Assembly (NCBI RefSeq): GCF_000378745.1
Contig: NZ_KB905270.1
Span: 1-64,000, forward strand
Length of the DNA: 64,000 bases
Direction: 5' to 3'
Origin: Prevotella amnii DSM 23384 = JCM 14753
GTDB taxonomy: Bacteria; Bacteroidota; Bacteroidia; Bacteroidales; Bacteroidaceae
Positions 15,827-25,784 of the stretch are shown here, one piece after another. A program made the translations under genes and the position numbers. Below the pieces are notes generated by a model. The model saw only the letters and a list, made by a program, of their open reading frames with translations, did not search any database and had not been told where the DNA came from. Position 1 is the first letter of the stretch, and every line of letters begins with the position of its first letter.

Positions 15827-16819
15827 ATGATAAAACAGGAATGGATAGATAAAGGTTTTATCGATGAGCCTATACCTGATAAAGCAAACATTAAAAGCGA
15901 AATACGCAAGCTGTGTAAAGAAAAAGATGCTATCATCATGGCTCATTATTATACGGAGAGTATAATACAAGAAGTAGCTGATTTTGTAGGAGATAGTCTT
16001 GCTTTGGCTCAAAAAGCAGCAGCTACTGACGCTAAAATAATAGTTATGTGTGGTGTGCATTTTATGGGAGAAACAAATAAAATACTTTGTCCGGACAAAG
16101 TAGTTCTTGTTCCAGATTTGAATGCATCTTGCTCTTTGGCAGAAAGCTGCCCAGCTGATGAATTTAAAAAGTTTGTAAAAGCCCATCCTCATCATGTTGT
16201 TATTAGTTATGTTAATACTACTGCAGCAACTAAAGCTGTTACTGATGTTGTTGTAACAAGTAGTAATGCAAGGCAAATAGTAGAGTCGTTTCCTAAAGAT
16301 ACACCTATAATCTTTGGGCCTGATGAAAACTTGGGTAGTTATATTAACAAGCTAACAGGTAGAAATATGTTACTTTGGAACGGAGCATGTCATGTACATG
16401 AAAAATTTTCTGTAGAGAGAATATTAGAATTAAAAAAGGATTTTCCAAAGGCTAAGATACTGGCACACCCGGAATGTAAAGGTCCTATATTAAGATTAGC
16501 TGATAAAGTTGGTAGTACAGCAGCATTATTGAAGTTTAGTATTACTGATAGTGCTAAAGAATTTATTGTTGCAACAGAAAGTGGAATATTACATGAAATG
16601 CAGAAATCGGCACCGCAAAAAACATTTATACCAGCCCCGCCAGATGATAGTACTTGTGCATGTAATGAGTGTAATTTTATGAAATTGATAACTATAGAAA
16701 AGTTATATAATTGCTTGAAGTATGAGTGGCCTAATATAGAGGTAGATAAAGATATAGCCGAAAAAGCTATAAGACCTATAAATAAGATGTTAGAAATATC
16801 AAAAAGATTAAGATTATAA
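15827..16819 (+). CDS. nadA: Quinolinate synthase
   Basis: This 330-residue enzyme condenses iminoaspartate with dihydroxyacetone phosphate to quinolinate, using a [4Fe-4S] cluster. The three conserved cysteine regions are visible: MCGVHFMGE (Cys75), NGACHVHEKF and CACNECNFMK. The AHYYTESIIQE and GDSLALAQKAA segments are typical of the family. It follows nadB at 34 bp and precedes nadC at 19 bp, so it is the middle gene of the nadBAC operon. Confidence 0.96.
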   Translation: MIKQEWIDKGFIDEPIPDKANIKSEIRKLCKEKDAIIMAHYYTESIIQEVADFVGDSLALAQKAAATDAKIIVMCGVHFMGETNKILCPDKVVLVPDLNASCSLAESCPADEFKKFVKAHPHHVVISYVNTTAATKAVTDVVVTSSNARQIVESFPKDTPIIFGPDENLGSYINKLTGRNMLLWNGACHVHEKFSVERILELKKDFPKAKILAHPECKGPILRLADKVGSTAALLKFSITDSAKEFIVATESGILHEMQKSAPQKTFIPAPPDDSTCACNECNFMKLITIEKLYNCLKYEWPNIEVDKDIAEKAIRPINKMLEISKRLRL

Positions 16820-16838
16820 GAATATAGGAGTATAATAT

Positions 16839-17711
16839 ATGTTTTCAAAAAAAGAATGTAATAGGAGATTATTAGAACTTTCTTTTAACGAGGATATAGG
16901 TGATGGAGATCATACCACCCTTTGTTGTATAGACAAAGATGCTATAGGTGAAAGCAAGTTGTTAATAAAAGAAGAAGGAATATTTGCAGGTATAAACATT
17001 GCAAAAGAAATATTTCACATGTTTGATCCAGAGCTTGAGGTAGTAGTCTTTATTAACGATGGCGAAAAAGTTAAGCCTGGCGATATTGTACTATCTGTAA
17101 AAGGTAAAGTTCAAAGTATATTGCAAACGGAAAGACTTCTTTTAAATGTTCTTCAAAGAATGAGTGGTATTGCAACAATGACGCATAAGTATCAACAAGC
17201 TTTGATAGATGCAGGAACAAAGACACGAGTTCTGGATACAAGGAAGACTACACCGGGCATGAGAATGTTAGAAAAGGAAGCTGTAAAAATAGGTGGAGGA
17301 ATGAATCACCGAATAGGCTTATTTGATATGATACTACTAAAAGATAATCATATAGACTTCTGTGGAGGTGTACATAACGCTATATCAAAGGCAAAGAAAT
17401 ATTGCAAAGATAAAGGGAAAGACTTAAAGATAGAGTGTGAAGTTCGCGATTTTAAAGAATTAGAAGAGGCTCTATTGGAAGGGTGTGATAGGATAATGTT
17501 TGACAATTTCACACCAGAAGAAACTGCAAAAGCGGTAAAGATAGTAAATGGAAGATGTGAAACAGAGTCGAGTGGAGGTATAACTTATGAAAATATGATA
17601 CCATATGCTAAGGCTGGAGTTGATTTCATTTCCTTTGGAGCATTAACGCATAGCGTAAAGGGCTTAGACATGAGCCTGAAAGCAACAGGAAGCAGTAAGC
17701 TGAAAATATAG
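16839..17711 (+). CDS. nadC: Nicotinate-nucleotide pyrophosphorylase (carboxylating)
   Basis: This 290-residue enzyme turns quinolinate and PRPP into nicotinate mononucleotide. The active-site signatures are RVLDTRKTTPGMRMLEKEAV, GGGMNHRIGLFDMILLKDNH and the C-terminal ESSGGITYENM and DFISFGALTHSV phosphate-binding segments. It is the last gene of nadBAC; no strong terminator follows before the convergent gene at 17815. Confidence 0.96.
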   Translation: MFSKKECNRRLLELSFNEDIGDGDHTTLCCIDKDAIGESKLLIKEEGIFAGINIAKEIFHMFDPELEVVVFINDGEKVKPGDIVLSVKGKVQSILQTERLLLNVLQRMSGIATMTHKYQQALIDAGTKTRVLDTRKTTPGMRMLEKEAVKIGGGMNHRIGLFDMILLKDNHIDFCGGVHNAISKAKKYCKDKGKDLKIECEVRDFKELEEALLEGCDRIMFDNFTPEETAKAVKIVNGRCETESSGGITYENMIPYAKAGVDFISFGALTHSVKGLDMSLKATGSSKLKI

Positions 17712-17814
17712 AAACGATAAGAGCTTTATTAAAAGATCATTATTAAAGCTATGTTTATATGATAGTCTTAATGTAAGTAAGCATATTATTATATTATAGT
17801 TATAATAGTATAGC

Positions 17815-18282
17815 TTACTTTCTAATGAATACTATTTCTTTAGGTATTTTTAGCCATTTATTGTTTACTACTATCTTTATAGTACTGCCAGAAAGCTGCT
17901 TTAAAGAGTATGTGCCATTCTTGTTAATACGTAATTCGGCTGTTAAATCTTCTGAACCATAATCGTTTATGATGATAAGTTTGGCTGTATTTCCCTTTAT
18001 TGTGGCTTCTGAAATTATCCATTTGCGTGTATCACGCTTTGCACCAAAATATCCAGGTAGGTTTCCTAATATCTCTTGACCAGGTATTTTGATGCTGTTT
18101 TTTATAAAATCAATATCCAGCCATACCTGAAATTCATCGTTTACCAAATGAGCTTTAAAAGGATTTACTTCAGTATTAAGTGTTGATGATTGGGTGTTTT
18201 GTTTATTATCTACCGTTTGTGCTTTTATCGTTAATGATAAAGAGATGAGTGTTATTATAGATATTATTTTTGCTTTTTTCAT
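17815..18282 (-). CDS. Exported protein of unknown function, possibly DUF4251-like
   Basis: The 155-residue product starts at ATG 18282 with a signal peptide (MKKAKIISIITLISLSLTIK, cleavage after KA). An upstream start at 18306 is rejected because the promoter box TATCTTTG at 18304-18311 would lie over it. The mature part is rich in beta-strands, with LPGYFG and LRINKNGTYSLKQL. DUF4251 proteins of Bacteroidales have a similar size and a PYFG-type motif, but the match is weak. It converges with nadC and is divergent from glycogen synthase. Confidence 0.6.
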   Translation of the reverse strand: MKKAKIISIITLISLSLTIKAQTVDNKQNTQSSTLNTEVNPFKAHLVNDEFQVWLDIDFIKNSIKIPGQEILGNLPGYFGAKRDTRKWIISEATIKGNTAKLIIINDYGSEDLTAELRINKNGTYSLKQLSGSTIKIVVNNKWLKIPKEIVFIRK

Positions 18283-18303
18283 AACTTTTTCGCTTATTTT
18301 TTG

Positions 18304-18311
18304 CAAAGATA
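18304..18311 (-). promoter_or_regulatory. Promoter -7 box for the exported protein at 18282
   Basis: TATCTTTG on the minus strand puts the transcript start near 18297, only about 15 nt before ATG 18282. This excludes the longer frame starting at 18306. Confidence 0.5.
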
Positions 18312-18363
18312 CTATTTTAAATCAAGTAATTATATAAGGTTTCACAAAATAAAAGGTTTAAAA

Positions 18364-18394
18364 TTGCGCTTTCTTTTTATTTATGGTATCTTTG
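18364..18394 (+). promoter_or_regulatory. Promoter of the glycogen synthase gene
   Basis: TTG (18364-18366), a 20-nt spacer and TATCTTTG (18387-18394) match the Bacteroidetes consensus. The leader would be about 30 nt. Confidence 0.7.
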
Positions 18395-18431
18395 TACCCC
18401 AAAGTATTTAGTAATAATATAGGTTATAAAA

Positions 18432-20096
18432 ATGTTATTTCCGGATTTTATCTTTGAAACTAGTTGGGAAGTATGTAATAAAGTAGGCGGTATTTATACT
18501 GTTCTTTCAACACGTTCTAAGACGTTGCAAGAAAGATTAAAAGATAATTTGATATTTATAGGTCCTGATTTTAGTGGAGGAGATAATTCATTATATTTTA
18601 AAGAAGATGATACTCTTTATGTTTCTTGGCAGAAGAAAGCTAAGGAAGAAGGGCTTAAAGTAAAGGTTGGACGTTGGGATATTCCAGGTCGTCCAGTTGC
18701 TTTTTTGGTAGCTTATGATCATTTAAATAGTATAAAAAACGATTTTTTTACCCAGTTATGGAATACATATCAGGTAGATAGTCTGCATGCTTATGGCGAT
18801 TATGACGAATCGGCACTGTTTTCTTTGGCAGTATCTCAGGTAGTAGAAAGCTTCTATCGTTTTTATTTATCTAAAGAAAATAAGGTGGTTTTTCATGCTA
18901 ATGAGTGGCAAACGGGTTTTGCTGCTCTATTACTTCAGCAGTCTCTACCCGAAGTAGCGACCATCTTTACAACTCATGCTACTTGTATTGGGCGTAGTAT
19001 TGCAGGTAATAATAAGCCTCTTTATGATTATCTTTGGGCTTATAATGGCGACCAAATGGCTCGTGAATTGAATATGGAAAGTAAGCATTCCATTGAAAAA
19101 TGTACAGCTCATAATGTAGATTGTTTTACAACAGTGAGCGATATTACGGCAAAAGAATGTGCAGAGTTGCTTGATAAACCTGTAGATGTAGTACTACCAA
19201 ATGGGTTTGAAGATGGGTTTGTACCAAAGGGAAGTGCTTTTTTAAAGCATCGTTCTTTAGCACGGAAGAGGTTATTGGAAGTTGCAAATGCTCTTTTAGG
19301 AACTCGTCTTGGGAATGATACGCTTATAATATCTACATCGGGTAGGTATGAGTTTCGTAATAAAGGAATAGATGTTTTTATAGATGCTCTCAACAGTCTT
19401 AGTAAAGATTCTTATTTCGATAGAGAAGTTGTGGCATTTATAGAAGTGCCTGCTTGGGTTAATAGTCCTCGACAAGATCTAATAGAAAGGTTGCAAAGTG
19501 GAGACAAATATACCAATCCTTTAGATGCTCCTTATATTACCCATTGGCTGAATAATGGAGAAGAAGATAGTATATTAAACAAGTTTCGTTCTCTGAATAT
19601 ATCTAATGGAGGAGATAGTAAGGTGAAGATTATCTTTATACCGTGTTATCTAACAGGTAATGATGGTGTGTTTAATATGGATTATTACGACCTTATTATA
19701 GGTAATGATCTTTGTGTATATCCATCTTATTATGAGCCGTGGGGATATACACCGTTAGAGTCTGTTGCTTTTAAAGTGCCTTGTATAACCACTAATCTCG
19801 CAGGTTTTGGCTTATGGGCAAATAAGGAGAATAATGGTAAAAGTACGATAGAAGACGGTGTAGAGGTAGTGTATCGTACTGATTATAACTATAATGAAGT
19901 TATAGAGGAGATTAAATCAGCGATAGTTAAATATGCTGCAATGGATAGTAAAGAGGCTAATAAATGCAGGAATGCAGCTTATAAATTGTCGAAAAAAGCT
20001 CTTTGGAGCAAATTTATAAAGCATTACGATGTAGCTTATGATTATGCTTTGCGTAAGGGACACGATCGTTTGGCAGCATTAGAAATAATAGAATAA
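18432..20096 (+). CDS. Glycogen synthase, glycosyltransferase family 3
   Basis: This 554-residue enzyme belongs to the eukaryote-like GT3 glycogen synthases, which extend glycogen from UDP- or ADP-glucose. The N-terminus FIFETSWEVCNKVGGIYTVL is the GT3 signature, and HANEWQTGFAALLLQ, FTTHATCIGR and YPSYYEPWGYTPLES contain the donor- and acceptor-site residues. The usual bacterial GT5 motif (KTGGL near the start) is absent. It is followed 24 bp later by glycogen phosphorylase, so synthesis and breakdown are encoded together. The nucleotide-sugar preference cannot be told from the sequence. Confidence 0.92.
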   Translation: MLFPDFIFETSWEVCNKVGGIYTVLSTRSKTLQERLKDNLIFIGPDFSGGDNSLYFKEDDTLYVSWQKKAKEEGLKVKVGRWDIPGRPVAFLVAYDHLNSIKNDFFTQLWNTYQVDSLHAYGDYDESALFSLAVSQVVESFYRFYLSKENKVVFHANEWQTGFAALLLQQSLPEVATIFTTHATCIGRSIAGNNKPLYDYLWAYNGDQMARELNMESKHSIEKCTAHNVDCFTTVSDITAKECAELLDKPVDVVLPNGFEDGFVPKGSAFLKHRSLARKRLLEVANALLGTRLGNDTLIISTSGRYEFRNKGIDVFIDALNSLSKDSYFDREVVAFIEVPAWVNSPRQDLIERLQSGDKYTNPLDAPYITHWLNNGEEDSILNKFRSLNISNGGDSKVKIIFIPCYLTGNDGVFNMDYYDLIIGNDLCVYPSYYEPWGYTPLESVAFKVPCITTNLAGFGLWANKENNGKSTIEDGVEVVYRTDYNYNEVIEEIKSAIVKYAAMDSKEANKCRNAAYKLSKKALWSKFIKHYDVAYDYALRKGHDRLAALEIIE

Positions 20097-20119
20097 TAAA
20101 ATAATAAACAAAAACTAAA

Positions 20120-22678
20120 ATGAAGATTAAGTCAGATTACACTAACGAACCTCAGTGGACTGAGTTAGACGTTAAATCAACTCTTCCCAAAGAGTTAGTA
20201 TGCCTTAATGAAATTGCTCATAATATGTGGTGGGCATGGACATATCAGGCACGTAATTTATTTAAGAGTCTTGATGAGGACTTGTATGAGCAGGTTGGAC
20301 ATAATCCTGTTTTGCTCCTTGAACGTTTAAGTCTTGAGCGTTTGGAAGCTATTGTTAAGGATAAGACATTGATGAAACACGTAGATGAAGTGTATAAGAT
20401 GTTTCGTGCATATATGGATGTTAAGCCTAATGCTAAGCGTGCTTCAGTGGCTTATTTCTCTATGGAATATGGGCTTAATCAGGTGTTGAAAATTTATTCT
20501 GGTGGTCTTGGAATGTTAGCAGGTGATTACTTAAAGGAAGCATCTGATTCTAATGTAGACCTCTGCGCTGTAGGTTTTCTTTATCGTTATGGATATTTCC
20601 GTCAGAGCTTATCTATGGATGGTCAGCAGATAGCTAAGTATGATGCTCAGCAGTTCAATTCTTTACCTATAGAGCGAGAGTACGATAAGGATGGAAATCA
20701 GCTTGTAGTAGAGGTTCCTTATCGTGATTATATAGTAAAAGCTCTTGTTTGGCGTGTTAATGTAGGTCGTATAAAGCTTTATCTTTTAGATACAGATAAT
20801 GATTATAATTCGGAGTATGATCGTCCTATAACTCATGCATTATATGGTGGTGATTGGGAAAATCGTCTAAAACAGGAGATTCTTCTTGGTATAGGTGGTA
20901 TGCTTACATTGAAGAAATTAGGTATAAAGAAAGATGTTTACCATTGTAATGAAGGTCATGCCGCACTTTGTAATTTGCAACGTTTATGTGATTATCGTGA
21001 AGAAGGTTTGAGCTTTAATGAAGCAATGGAGCTTGTACGTGCATCAGGTTTATACACAGTTCACACTCCAGTACCAGCAGGTCACGACTATTTCGATGAA
21101 GAACTTTTTGGAAAGTATATGGGTTCATATGCTAATAAGTTAGGTATATCATGGGACGAGTTTATAGGAATGGGACGTACTAATCCTGATGATCACTCAG
21201 AACGTTTTTGTATGAGTACTTTTGCATGTAATACTTGTCAGGAAATAAATGGTGTATCTAAACTGCATGGCTGGGTAAGTCAGAAAATGTTTGCCCCACT
21301 TTGGAAGGGTTATTTTGCTGAAGAGAACAGTGTAGGTTATGTTACTAATGGTGTACATCTTCCTACATGGACGGCTACAGAGTGGCGTAAGCTATATGAT
21401 AAGTATTATGATAAGAGCTTTATGAGCGACCAAAGTAACGAAGACATTTGGCATGCTATATATAATGTGCCAGATGCAGAGATTTGGGAAACACGTATGG
21501 CTTTGAAAGTAAAGCTTATAAAGTATATAAAAGATAAGTTTACTCAACAATGGTTGCGTAACCAAGGCGATCCTGCAAAGGTGGTACAGGTATTAGAAAA
21601 GATTAATCCTAATGCTTTGATGATAGGTTTCTGTCGCCGTTTTGCTACTTATAAGCGTGCTCATTTATTATTTACAGACTTAGAGCGTCTTGATAAGATA
21701 GTTAATAACCCTGAACGTCCTGTGTTATTTTTCTTCTCAGGTAAAGCTCATCCAGCTGATGGTGCTGGTCAAGGACTTATTAAGAAGATTTTTGAAATAT
21801 CAAGAATGCCACAATTCTTGGGTAAGATAATCTTCTTGGAAGATTACGATATGCAGTTGGCTCGTCGTTTGGTTTCGGGTGTAGATATATGGATGAATAC
21901 TCCTACACGTCCACTTGAGGCAAGTGGAACATCAGGTGAAAAGGCAGAGCTGAATGGTGTTGTTAATCTTTCTGTGCTTGATGGCTGGTATGTAGAGGGT
22001 TATCGTAAAGGTGCAGGTTGGGCTTTACCAGAGAAGCGCACCTATAAAGATCAGAATTATCAGGATCAGCTTGATGCTGCTACAATATATAGTTTGCTTG
22101 AAAACGAGATAGCTCCACTTTTCTTTAATAAGGACGCTAAGACAGGTTATTCAAAGGAGTGGATACAAGTAGTAAAGAATTCTATAGCAACAATAGCTCC
22201 TCATTATACTATGAAGCGTCAATTAGACGATTACTTTGATAAGTTTTATAACCGTCAGGCTAAACGTTTTGCAGAGTTATGCTCTAAGGATAATAAACTT
22301 GCAAAGGAGCTTGCTGCATGGAAAGAGCAGGTAGCTGAGAAGTGGGACGCAATAAATGTTGTAGCTAAGAATGTTGATGCTCTACATGATGTTACTACAG
22401 GAAAGAAGGCAAAGTTAAGCTTTACTATTGATGAGCAAGGCTTAAAGGACGCTGTTGGGTTAGAGTTAGTTATATTATATAACACTCCTGTTGATGATGT
22501 TAATGTATTCGAGGTAGTACCATTTAAGATGGTGAAGTCAGAAGGGAATTGTTATACCTTTGAAGTGGAATATAATCCTAACGTTGCAGGGTCTTATAAG
22601 TATGGTGTTCGTATGTATCCTAAGAATAGTAAATTACCACATCGTCAAGACTTTGCGTATGTTAAATGGATAGGATAA
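20120..22678 (+). CDS. glgP: Alpha-glucan (glycogen) phosphorylase, DUF3417-type
   Basis: This 852-residue GT35 enzyme releases glucose 1-phosphate from alpha-glucans. Residues 1 to about 110 form the DUF3417 domain ([19 protein letters not shown]), and the catalytic part follows from [20 protein letters not shown]. The pyridoxal-phosphate lysine is in [20 protein letters not shown]; many relatives have GMK where this has GEK. A C-terminal extension of about 100 residues has a beta-sandwich look ([20 protein letters not shown]). It forms a two-gene unit with glycogen synthase. Confidence 0.93.
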   Translation: MKIKSDYTNEPQWTELDVKSTLPKELVCLNEIAHNMWWAWTYQARNLFKSLDEDLYEQVGHNPVLLLERLSLERLEAIVKDKTLMKHVDEVYKMFRAYMDVKPNAKRASVAYFSMEYGLNQVLKIYSGGLGMLAGDYLKEASDSNVDLCAVGFLYRYGYFRQSLSMDGQQIAKYDAQQFNSLPIEREYDKDGNQLVVEVPYRDYIVKALVWRVNVGRIKLYLLDTDNDYNSEYDRPITHALYGGDWENRLKQEILLGIGGMLTLKKLGIKKDVYHCNEGHAALCNLQRLCDYREEGLSFNEAMELVRASGLYTVHTPVPAGHDYFDEELFGKYMGSYANKLGISWDEFIGMGRTNPDDHSERFCMSTFACNTCQEINGVSKLHGWVSQKMFAPLWKGYFAEENSVGYVTNGVHLPTWTATEWRKLYDKYYDKSFMSDQSNEDIWHAIYNVPDAEIWETRMALKVKLIKYIKDKFTQQWLRNQGDPAKVVQVLEKINPNALMIGFCRRFATYKRAHLLFTDLERLDKIVNNPERPVLFFFSGKAHPADGAGQGLIKKIFEISRMPQFLGKIIFLEDYDMQLARRLVSGVDIWMNTPTRPLEASGTSGEKAELNGVVNLSVLDGWYVEGYRKGAGWALPEKRTYKDQNYQDQLDAATIYSLLENEIAPLFFNKDAKTGYSKEWIQVVKNSIATIAPHYTMKRQLDDYFDKFYNRQAKRFAELCSKDNKLAKELAAWKEQVAEKWDAINVVAKNVDALHDVTTGKKAKLSFTIDEQGLKDAVGLELVILYNTPVDDVNVFEVVPFKMVKSEGNCYTFEVEYNPNVAGSYKYGVRMYPKNSKLPHRQDFAYVKWIG

Positions 22679-22717
22679 TATCTATAAACTGAAATAAGAA
22701 GAATTATTTACATAAGA

Positions 22718-22759
22718 AAGCCCCTTTCTTTATGCTTTTATGTATAAAGGAAGGGGCTT
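22718..22759. terminator. Bidirectional terminator between convergent genes
   Basis: AAGCCCCTTTCTTTA and its complement form a stem of about 15 bp with one mismatch. It separates glgP (+) from the permease gene (-). Confidence 0.75.
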
Positions 22760-22834
22760 ACTTTTATGATAAAATAAAATTTAATATTTACGAGATTAAA
22801 TTTTAGTTATGTCTGTATAACAAATTAAGATTAA

Positions 22835-24067
22835 CTATTCTTTGATAAGTTTCTTGCTCATGTGTCTTACAGGATACCATACTGCTACCCACCCAACTAT
22901 AATAACAGTAAAGAAAATGATAACTATATCAGTGGGGTGTACACTGACAGGGTAAGCATTAACAACGAAGTTGCTATTTGCATCACCTAACTTTACTATT
23001 CCATAAACTTGCTGTAGCCAGCATAGTAATAGCCCTATAGATATACCTATTATAGCTCCAAAGAGTGAAATCATGCGTCCTTCAAAAAGGAAAATACGAA
23101 CTATAAGCTTTTCAGAAGCTCCCAGACATCGAAGTGTTTGCACATCATTTTTCTTATCTATCATTAACATAGACAGTGAACCGATGATGTTAAAGCAAGC
23201 TACCATTAATATGAAACTTAAGAAAATATATGCAAATAGCTTTTCTATCTTCATGATATTAAAGGTATCAGCTTGTTGTTCATATCTGTTTTTTACTGTG
23301 TATTTTGACCCAACAATAGATTTAATTTTTTCTTGTATTTTATTGATGTCTACCCCCTCTTTCATTCTAAGCTCTAGTGATGTTATTTGCCCTTGTCTAT
23401 TGAACAATCGTCTAGCAAAGTTAAGTGAGGTTATAATGTATCCACCATCATATTTATTTTGTTTTACTTGGAAAACTAATCCTGGTGATATTAGGGAGTC
23501 TTTTACAAAACTTTGTGTGGGGTCAGTAGGATCGTATTGTCCTTCACGTTGTGGGGCATATATATATAGGTAGTCGCGCCAAAACACTCCAGTACCTAAG
23601 TCTTGAGCTACACGAACACCCAAAAGCCCATATTGCAGATTGGCTGTTTCTAAGTTTAGGTCGCCATCACCATAGCATATATTGCTAATGTGTGTTAGCG
23701 AGTCGAGGTTAGCTTCCATTCCTTTTATCATTATCATTTTTTGATTACCGTGATAAACAGCTAAAGCCTGATCTTCTACACATTCTGTGGATACAGCAAC
23801 TTCTTTAAGATGCTTTACTTTCTTTAGCAAAGGATCGTCTGCAGGCATGGCTTTACCTGTGGCTGCCTCTATTTTTATTTGAGGATCAAACCCTGTAAAG
23901 AAAGAAGCTACTAAGTCTGCAAAACCATTAAAGCCACTCATGACTACTACCAAAGCCATTGTTGCCACTGCTACACCAATTACAGAGATAAGGCTGATGA
24001 CGTTAATGGCATGAGTACTCTTTTTAGAGAATATATAACGGCGTGCTATGTAAAAGGAAAAATTCAT
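22835..24067 (-). CDS. LolC/LolE-like lipoprotein-releasing ABC permease
   Basis: The 410-residue protein has the FtsX/MacB layout: one helix near residues 20-45 (NVISLISVIGVAVATMALVV), a large periplasmic domain (about 45-270) and three helices at the C-terminus. The start FSFYIARRYIFSKKSTHAIN is typical of LolC/LolE permeases, which release lipoproteins from the inner membrane to LolA. No partner ATPase lies beside it. It overlaps the end of rbfA by 4 bp, so the two are translationally coupled. Confidence 0.85.
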   Translation of the reverse strand: MNFSFYIARRYIFSKKSTHAINVISLISVIGVAVATMALVVVMSGFNGFADLVASFFTGFDPQIKIEAATGKAMPADDPLLKKVKHLKEVAVSTECVEDQALAVYHGNQKMIMIKGMEANLDSLTHISNICYGDGDLNLETANLQYGLLGVRVAQDLGTGVFWRDYLYIYAPQREGQYDPTDPTQSFVKDSLISPGLVFQVKQNKYDGGYIITSLNFARRLFNRQGQITSLELRMKEGVDINKIQEKIKSIVGSKYTVKNRYEQQADTFNIMKIEKLFAYIFLSFILMVACFNIIGSLSMLMIDKKNDVQTLRCLGASEKLIVRIFLFEGRMISLFGAIIGISIGLLLCWLQQVYGIVKLGDANSNFVVNAYPVSVHPTDIVIIFFTVIIVGWVAVWYPVRHMSKKLIKE

Positions 24068-24405
24068 TTTTTATCTTTCAATAGATGCTCAATGTGTTCA
24101 AGATAATCTAAAGAATCATCTACAAAGAATCTCAATTCTGGAATGATACGTAGCTGGTTATGTGTACGTTTACCTAATTCATATCGAATTGTTTTCTCAT
24201 TTGTATTGATATTTTTAATTAGTTCTTCTGTTTTCTCAGATGGGAAAATACTTAAATAAGCAGTACATATACTAAGGTCTGGACTTATTCTTACACGTGT
24301 AACACTAACCAAAACGCCATGCAAAAGGCGTGTTTGCGACTGGAATATGCTTGCCAACTCCTTTTGGAGCAAGCGTGATATGCGGTTTTGTCTTGTTTCT
24401 TGCAT
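24064..24405 (-). CDS. rbfA: Ribosome-binding factor A
   Basis: This 113-residue protein fits RbfA, a KH-fold factor that matures the 30S subunit and 16S rRNA 5' end. The N-terminus RQNRISRLLQKELASIFQ and the SVTRVRISPDLSICTAYLSI strand are family features. It ends with the RIIPELRFFVDDSLDYLEHI helix. The stop overlaps the start of the LolC/E-like gene by 4 bp. Confidence 0.93.
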   Translation of the reverse strand: MQETRQNRISRLLQKELASIFQSQTRLLHGVLVSVTRVRISPDLSICTAYLSIFPSEKTEELIKNINTNEKTIRYELGKRTHNQLRIIPELRFFVDDSLDYLEHIEHLLKDKK

Positions 24406-24507
24406 TTTTTTAAAGGTTGTTTATAATAAAGATGTTCCTTTTCTATTATTTATATTAGTGTGGAACTCATTATTGCAAAGTTACTTAATTATTATTTATT
24501 TTAGAAA

Positions 24508-25140
24508 TTATTTCTTTCTTATCACTGTTAATCCATCTCTTATTGGTAGGATAACCTTTTCTATACGTTCATCTTTTGCTATCATATCGTTAAATTCTCG
24601 TATACCTATAGTTTGCTTATCGTGATCGTAGGCATGGTCAATGACATGTCCATTCCATAGAGTATTATCAGCAATGATATATCCACCACTATTTATTATA
24701 GGGAATAGTGCACGATATGTTTCTATATAAGTGCGTTTATCTCCATCAATAAAAGCCATATCAAACATTACGCCTAATAGAGGAGCTTCTGCTATTGCAT
24801 TTCCTATTCTGAAGTCTATTTTATCAGCATAGGCAGAATTTTCTATCCATGGACGCGTAAAATCCTCCATTTCGTCGTTTATTTCAAATGTTATAATCTT
24901 GCTTCCTTCTTCTAAACCTTCTGCCATGCAGAGGGCAGAGTAGCCGCTGAAAGTTCCCACTTCTATGATTCTCTTAGGGCGAATCATGCGTACAAGTAGC
25001 TTTAATAGTCTTCCTTGCAGATGCCCGCTTGCCATACGTCCATGCAGTGTGTGTATGTTTGTAGCACGGTAAAGACGATGTAGGTAATCGCCCTCAGCGT
25101 CTATATGCCTATTAATGTATTTGTCTAAAGCGTCTATCAT
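24508..25140 (-). CDS. Class I SAM-dependent O-methyltransferase
   Basis: This 210-residue protein has the COMT/CCoAMT-like fold of O-methyltransferase family 3. The SAM-binding motif is VGTFSGYSALCMAEGL, followed by ITFEINDEM, FDMAFIDGDKRTY with metal-binding acids, and IIADNTLWNGHV. The acceptor is unknown. It starts 2 bp after the aroQ stop, so they form an operon, though a shared pathway is not evident. Confidence 0.9.
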   Translation of the reverse strand: MIDALDKYINRHIDAEGDYLHRLYRATNIHTLHGRMASGHLQGRLLKLLVRMIRPKRIIEVGTFSGYSALCMAEGLEEGSKIITFEINDEMEDFTRPWIENSAYADKIDFRIGNAIAEAPLLGVMFDMAFIDGDKRTYIETYRALFPIINSGGYIIADNTLWNGHVIDHAYDHDKQTIGIREFNDMIAKDERIEKVILPIRDGLTVIRKK

Positions 25141-25142
25141 CT

Positions 25143-25559
25143 TTATTTTAATAATGCTTCTATGGCTAACCGGTAACTATCTAAGCCAAATCCTTGTATA
25201 GTGCCTTTACACGATGGTGCTATCATAGATAATCTGCGATACTCTTCTCGGCTGTTTATATTACTTATATGCACTTCTATTACAGGAGTGGTAATGGCTT
25301 TAATACAGTCGGATAGAGCTATACTTGTATGTGTATAAGCTCCGGCATTAAGTATTATTCCGTCAAAAGAAAAGCCTACTTCTTGTAATTTGTCAATAAG
25401 TTTGCCCTCTATATTGCTTTGGTAATAGTGTAATTTTATTTGCGGATACCTTTTTTGTAACTTAGGAAGGAAATCTTCCATCGACTCTTTGCCATATATT
25501 TCTGGCTCTCGTTTGCCTATCAAATTTAAGTTGGGACCATTTATTATAAGTATGCGCAT
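25143..25559 (-). CDS. aroQ: 3-dehydroquinate dehydratase, type II
   Basis: This 138-residue enzyme catalyses the third step of the shikimate pathway. The catalytic signatures are INGPNLNLIGKREPEIYG (with Tyr and Arg), LNAGAYTHTSIALSD and EVHISNINSREEYR, with IQGFGLDSYRLAIEALL at the end. Length fits the dodecameric type II family. It is divergent from xerD and followed at once by the methyltransferase gene. Confidence 0.96.
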   Translation of the reverse strand: MRILIINGPNLNLIGKREPEIYGKESMEDFLPKLQKRYPQIKLHYYQSNIEGKLIDKLQEVGFSFDGIILNAGAYTHTSIALSDCIKAITTPVIEVHISNINSREEYRRLSMIAPSCKGTIQGFGLDSYRLAIEALLK

Positions 25560-25784
25560 ATTGTTTTATGTAAATCTTTCTTATTGATAATAGTTTTATA
25601 AAAGTATTTTTTCTTCTTATACATATATATATGAGTTATCTCTTTAGTAGATATTATTGAGAAAGGACAGATATAAGTTGTGTTAAGAAATAGAAGAAAC
25701 CTTTATTTAAAGTAGTTTTTGGCATTTTAATAGTATCTTTGTATGTACTAATAATTAGCATCTTTTGCAAAAATAGTAATTAAA

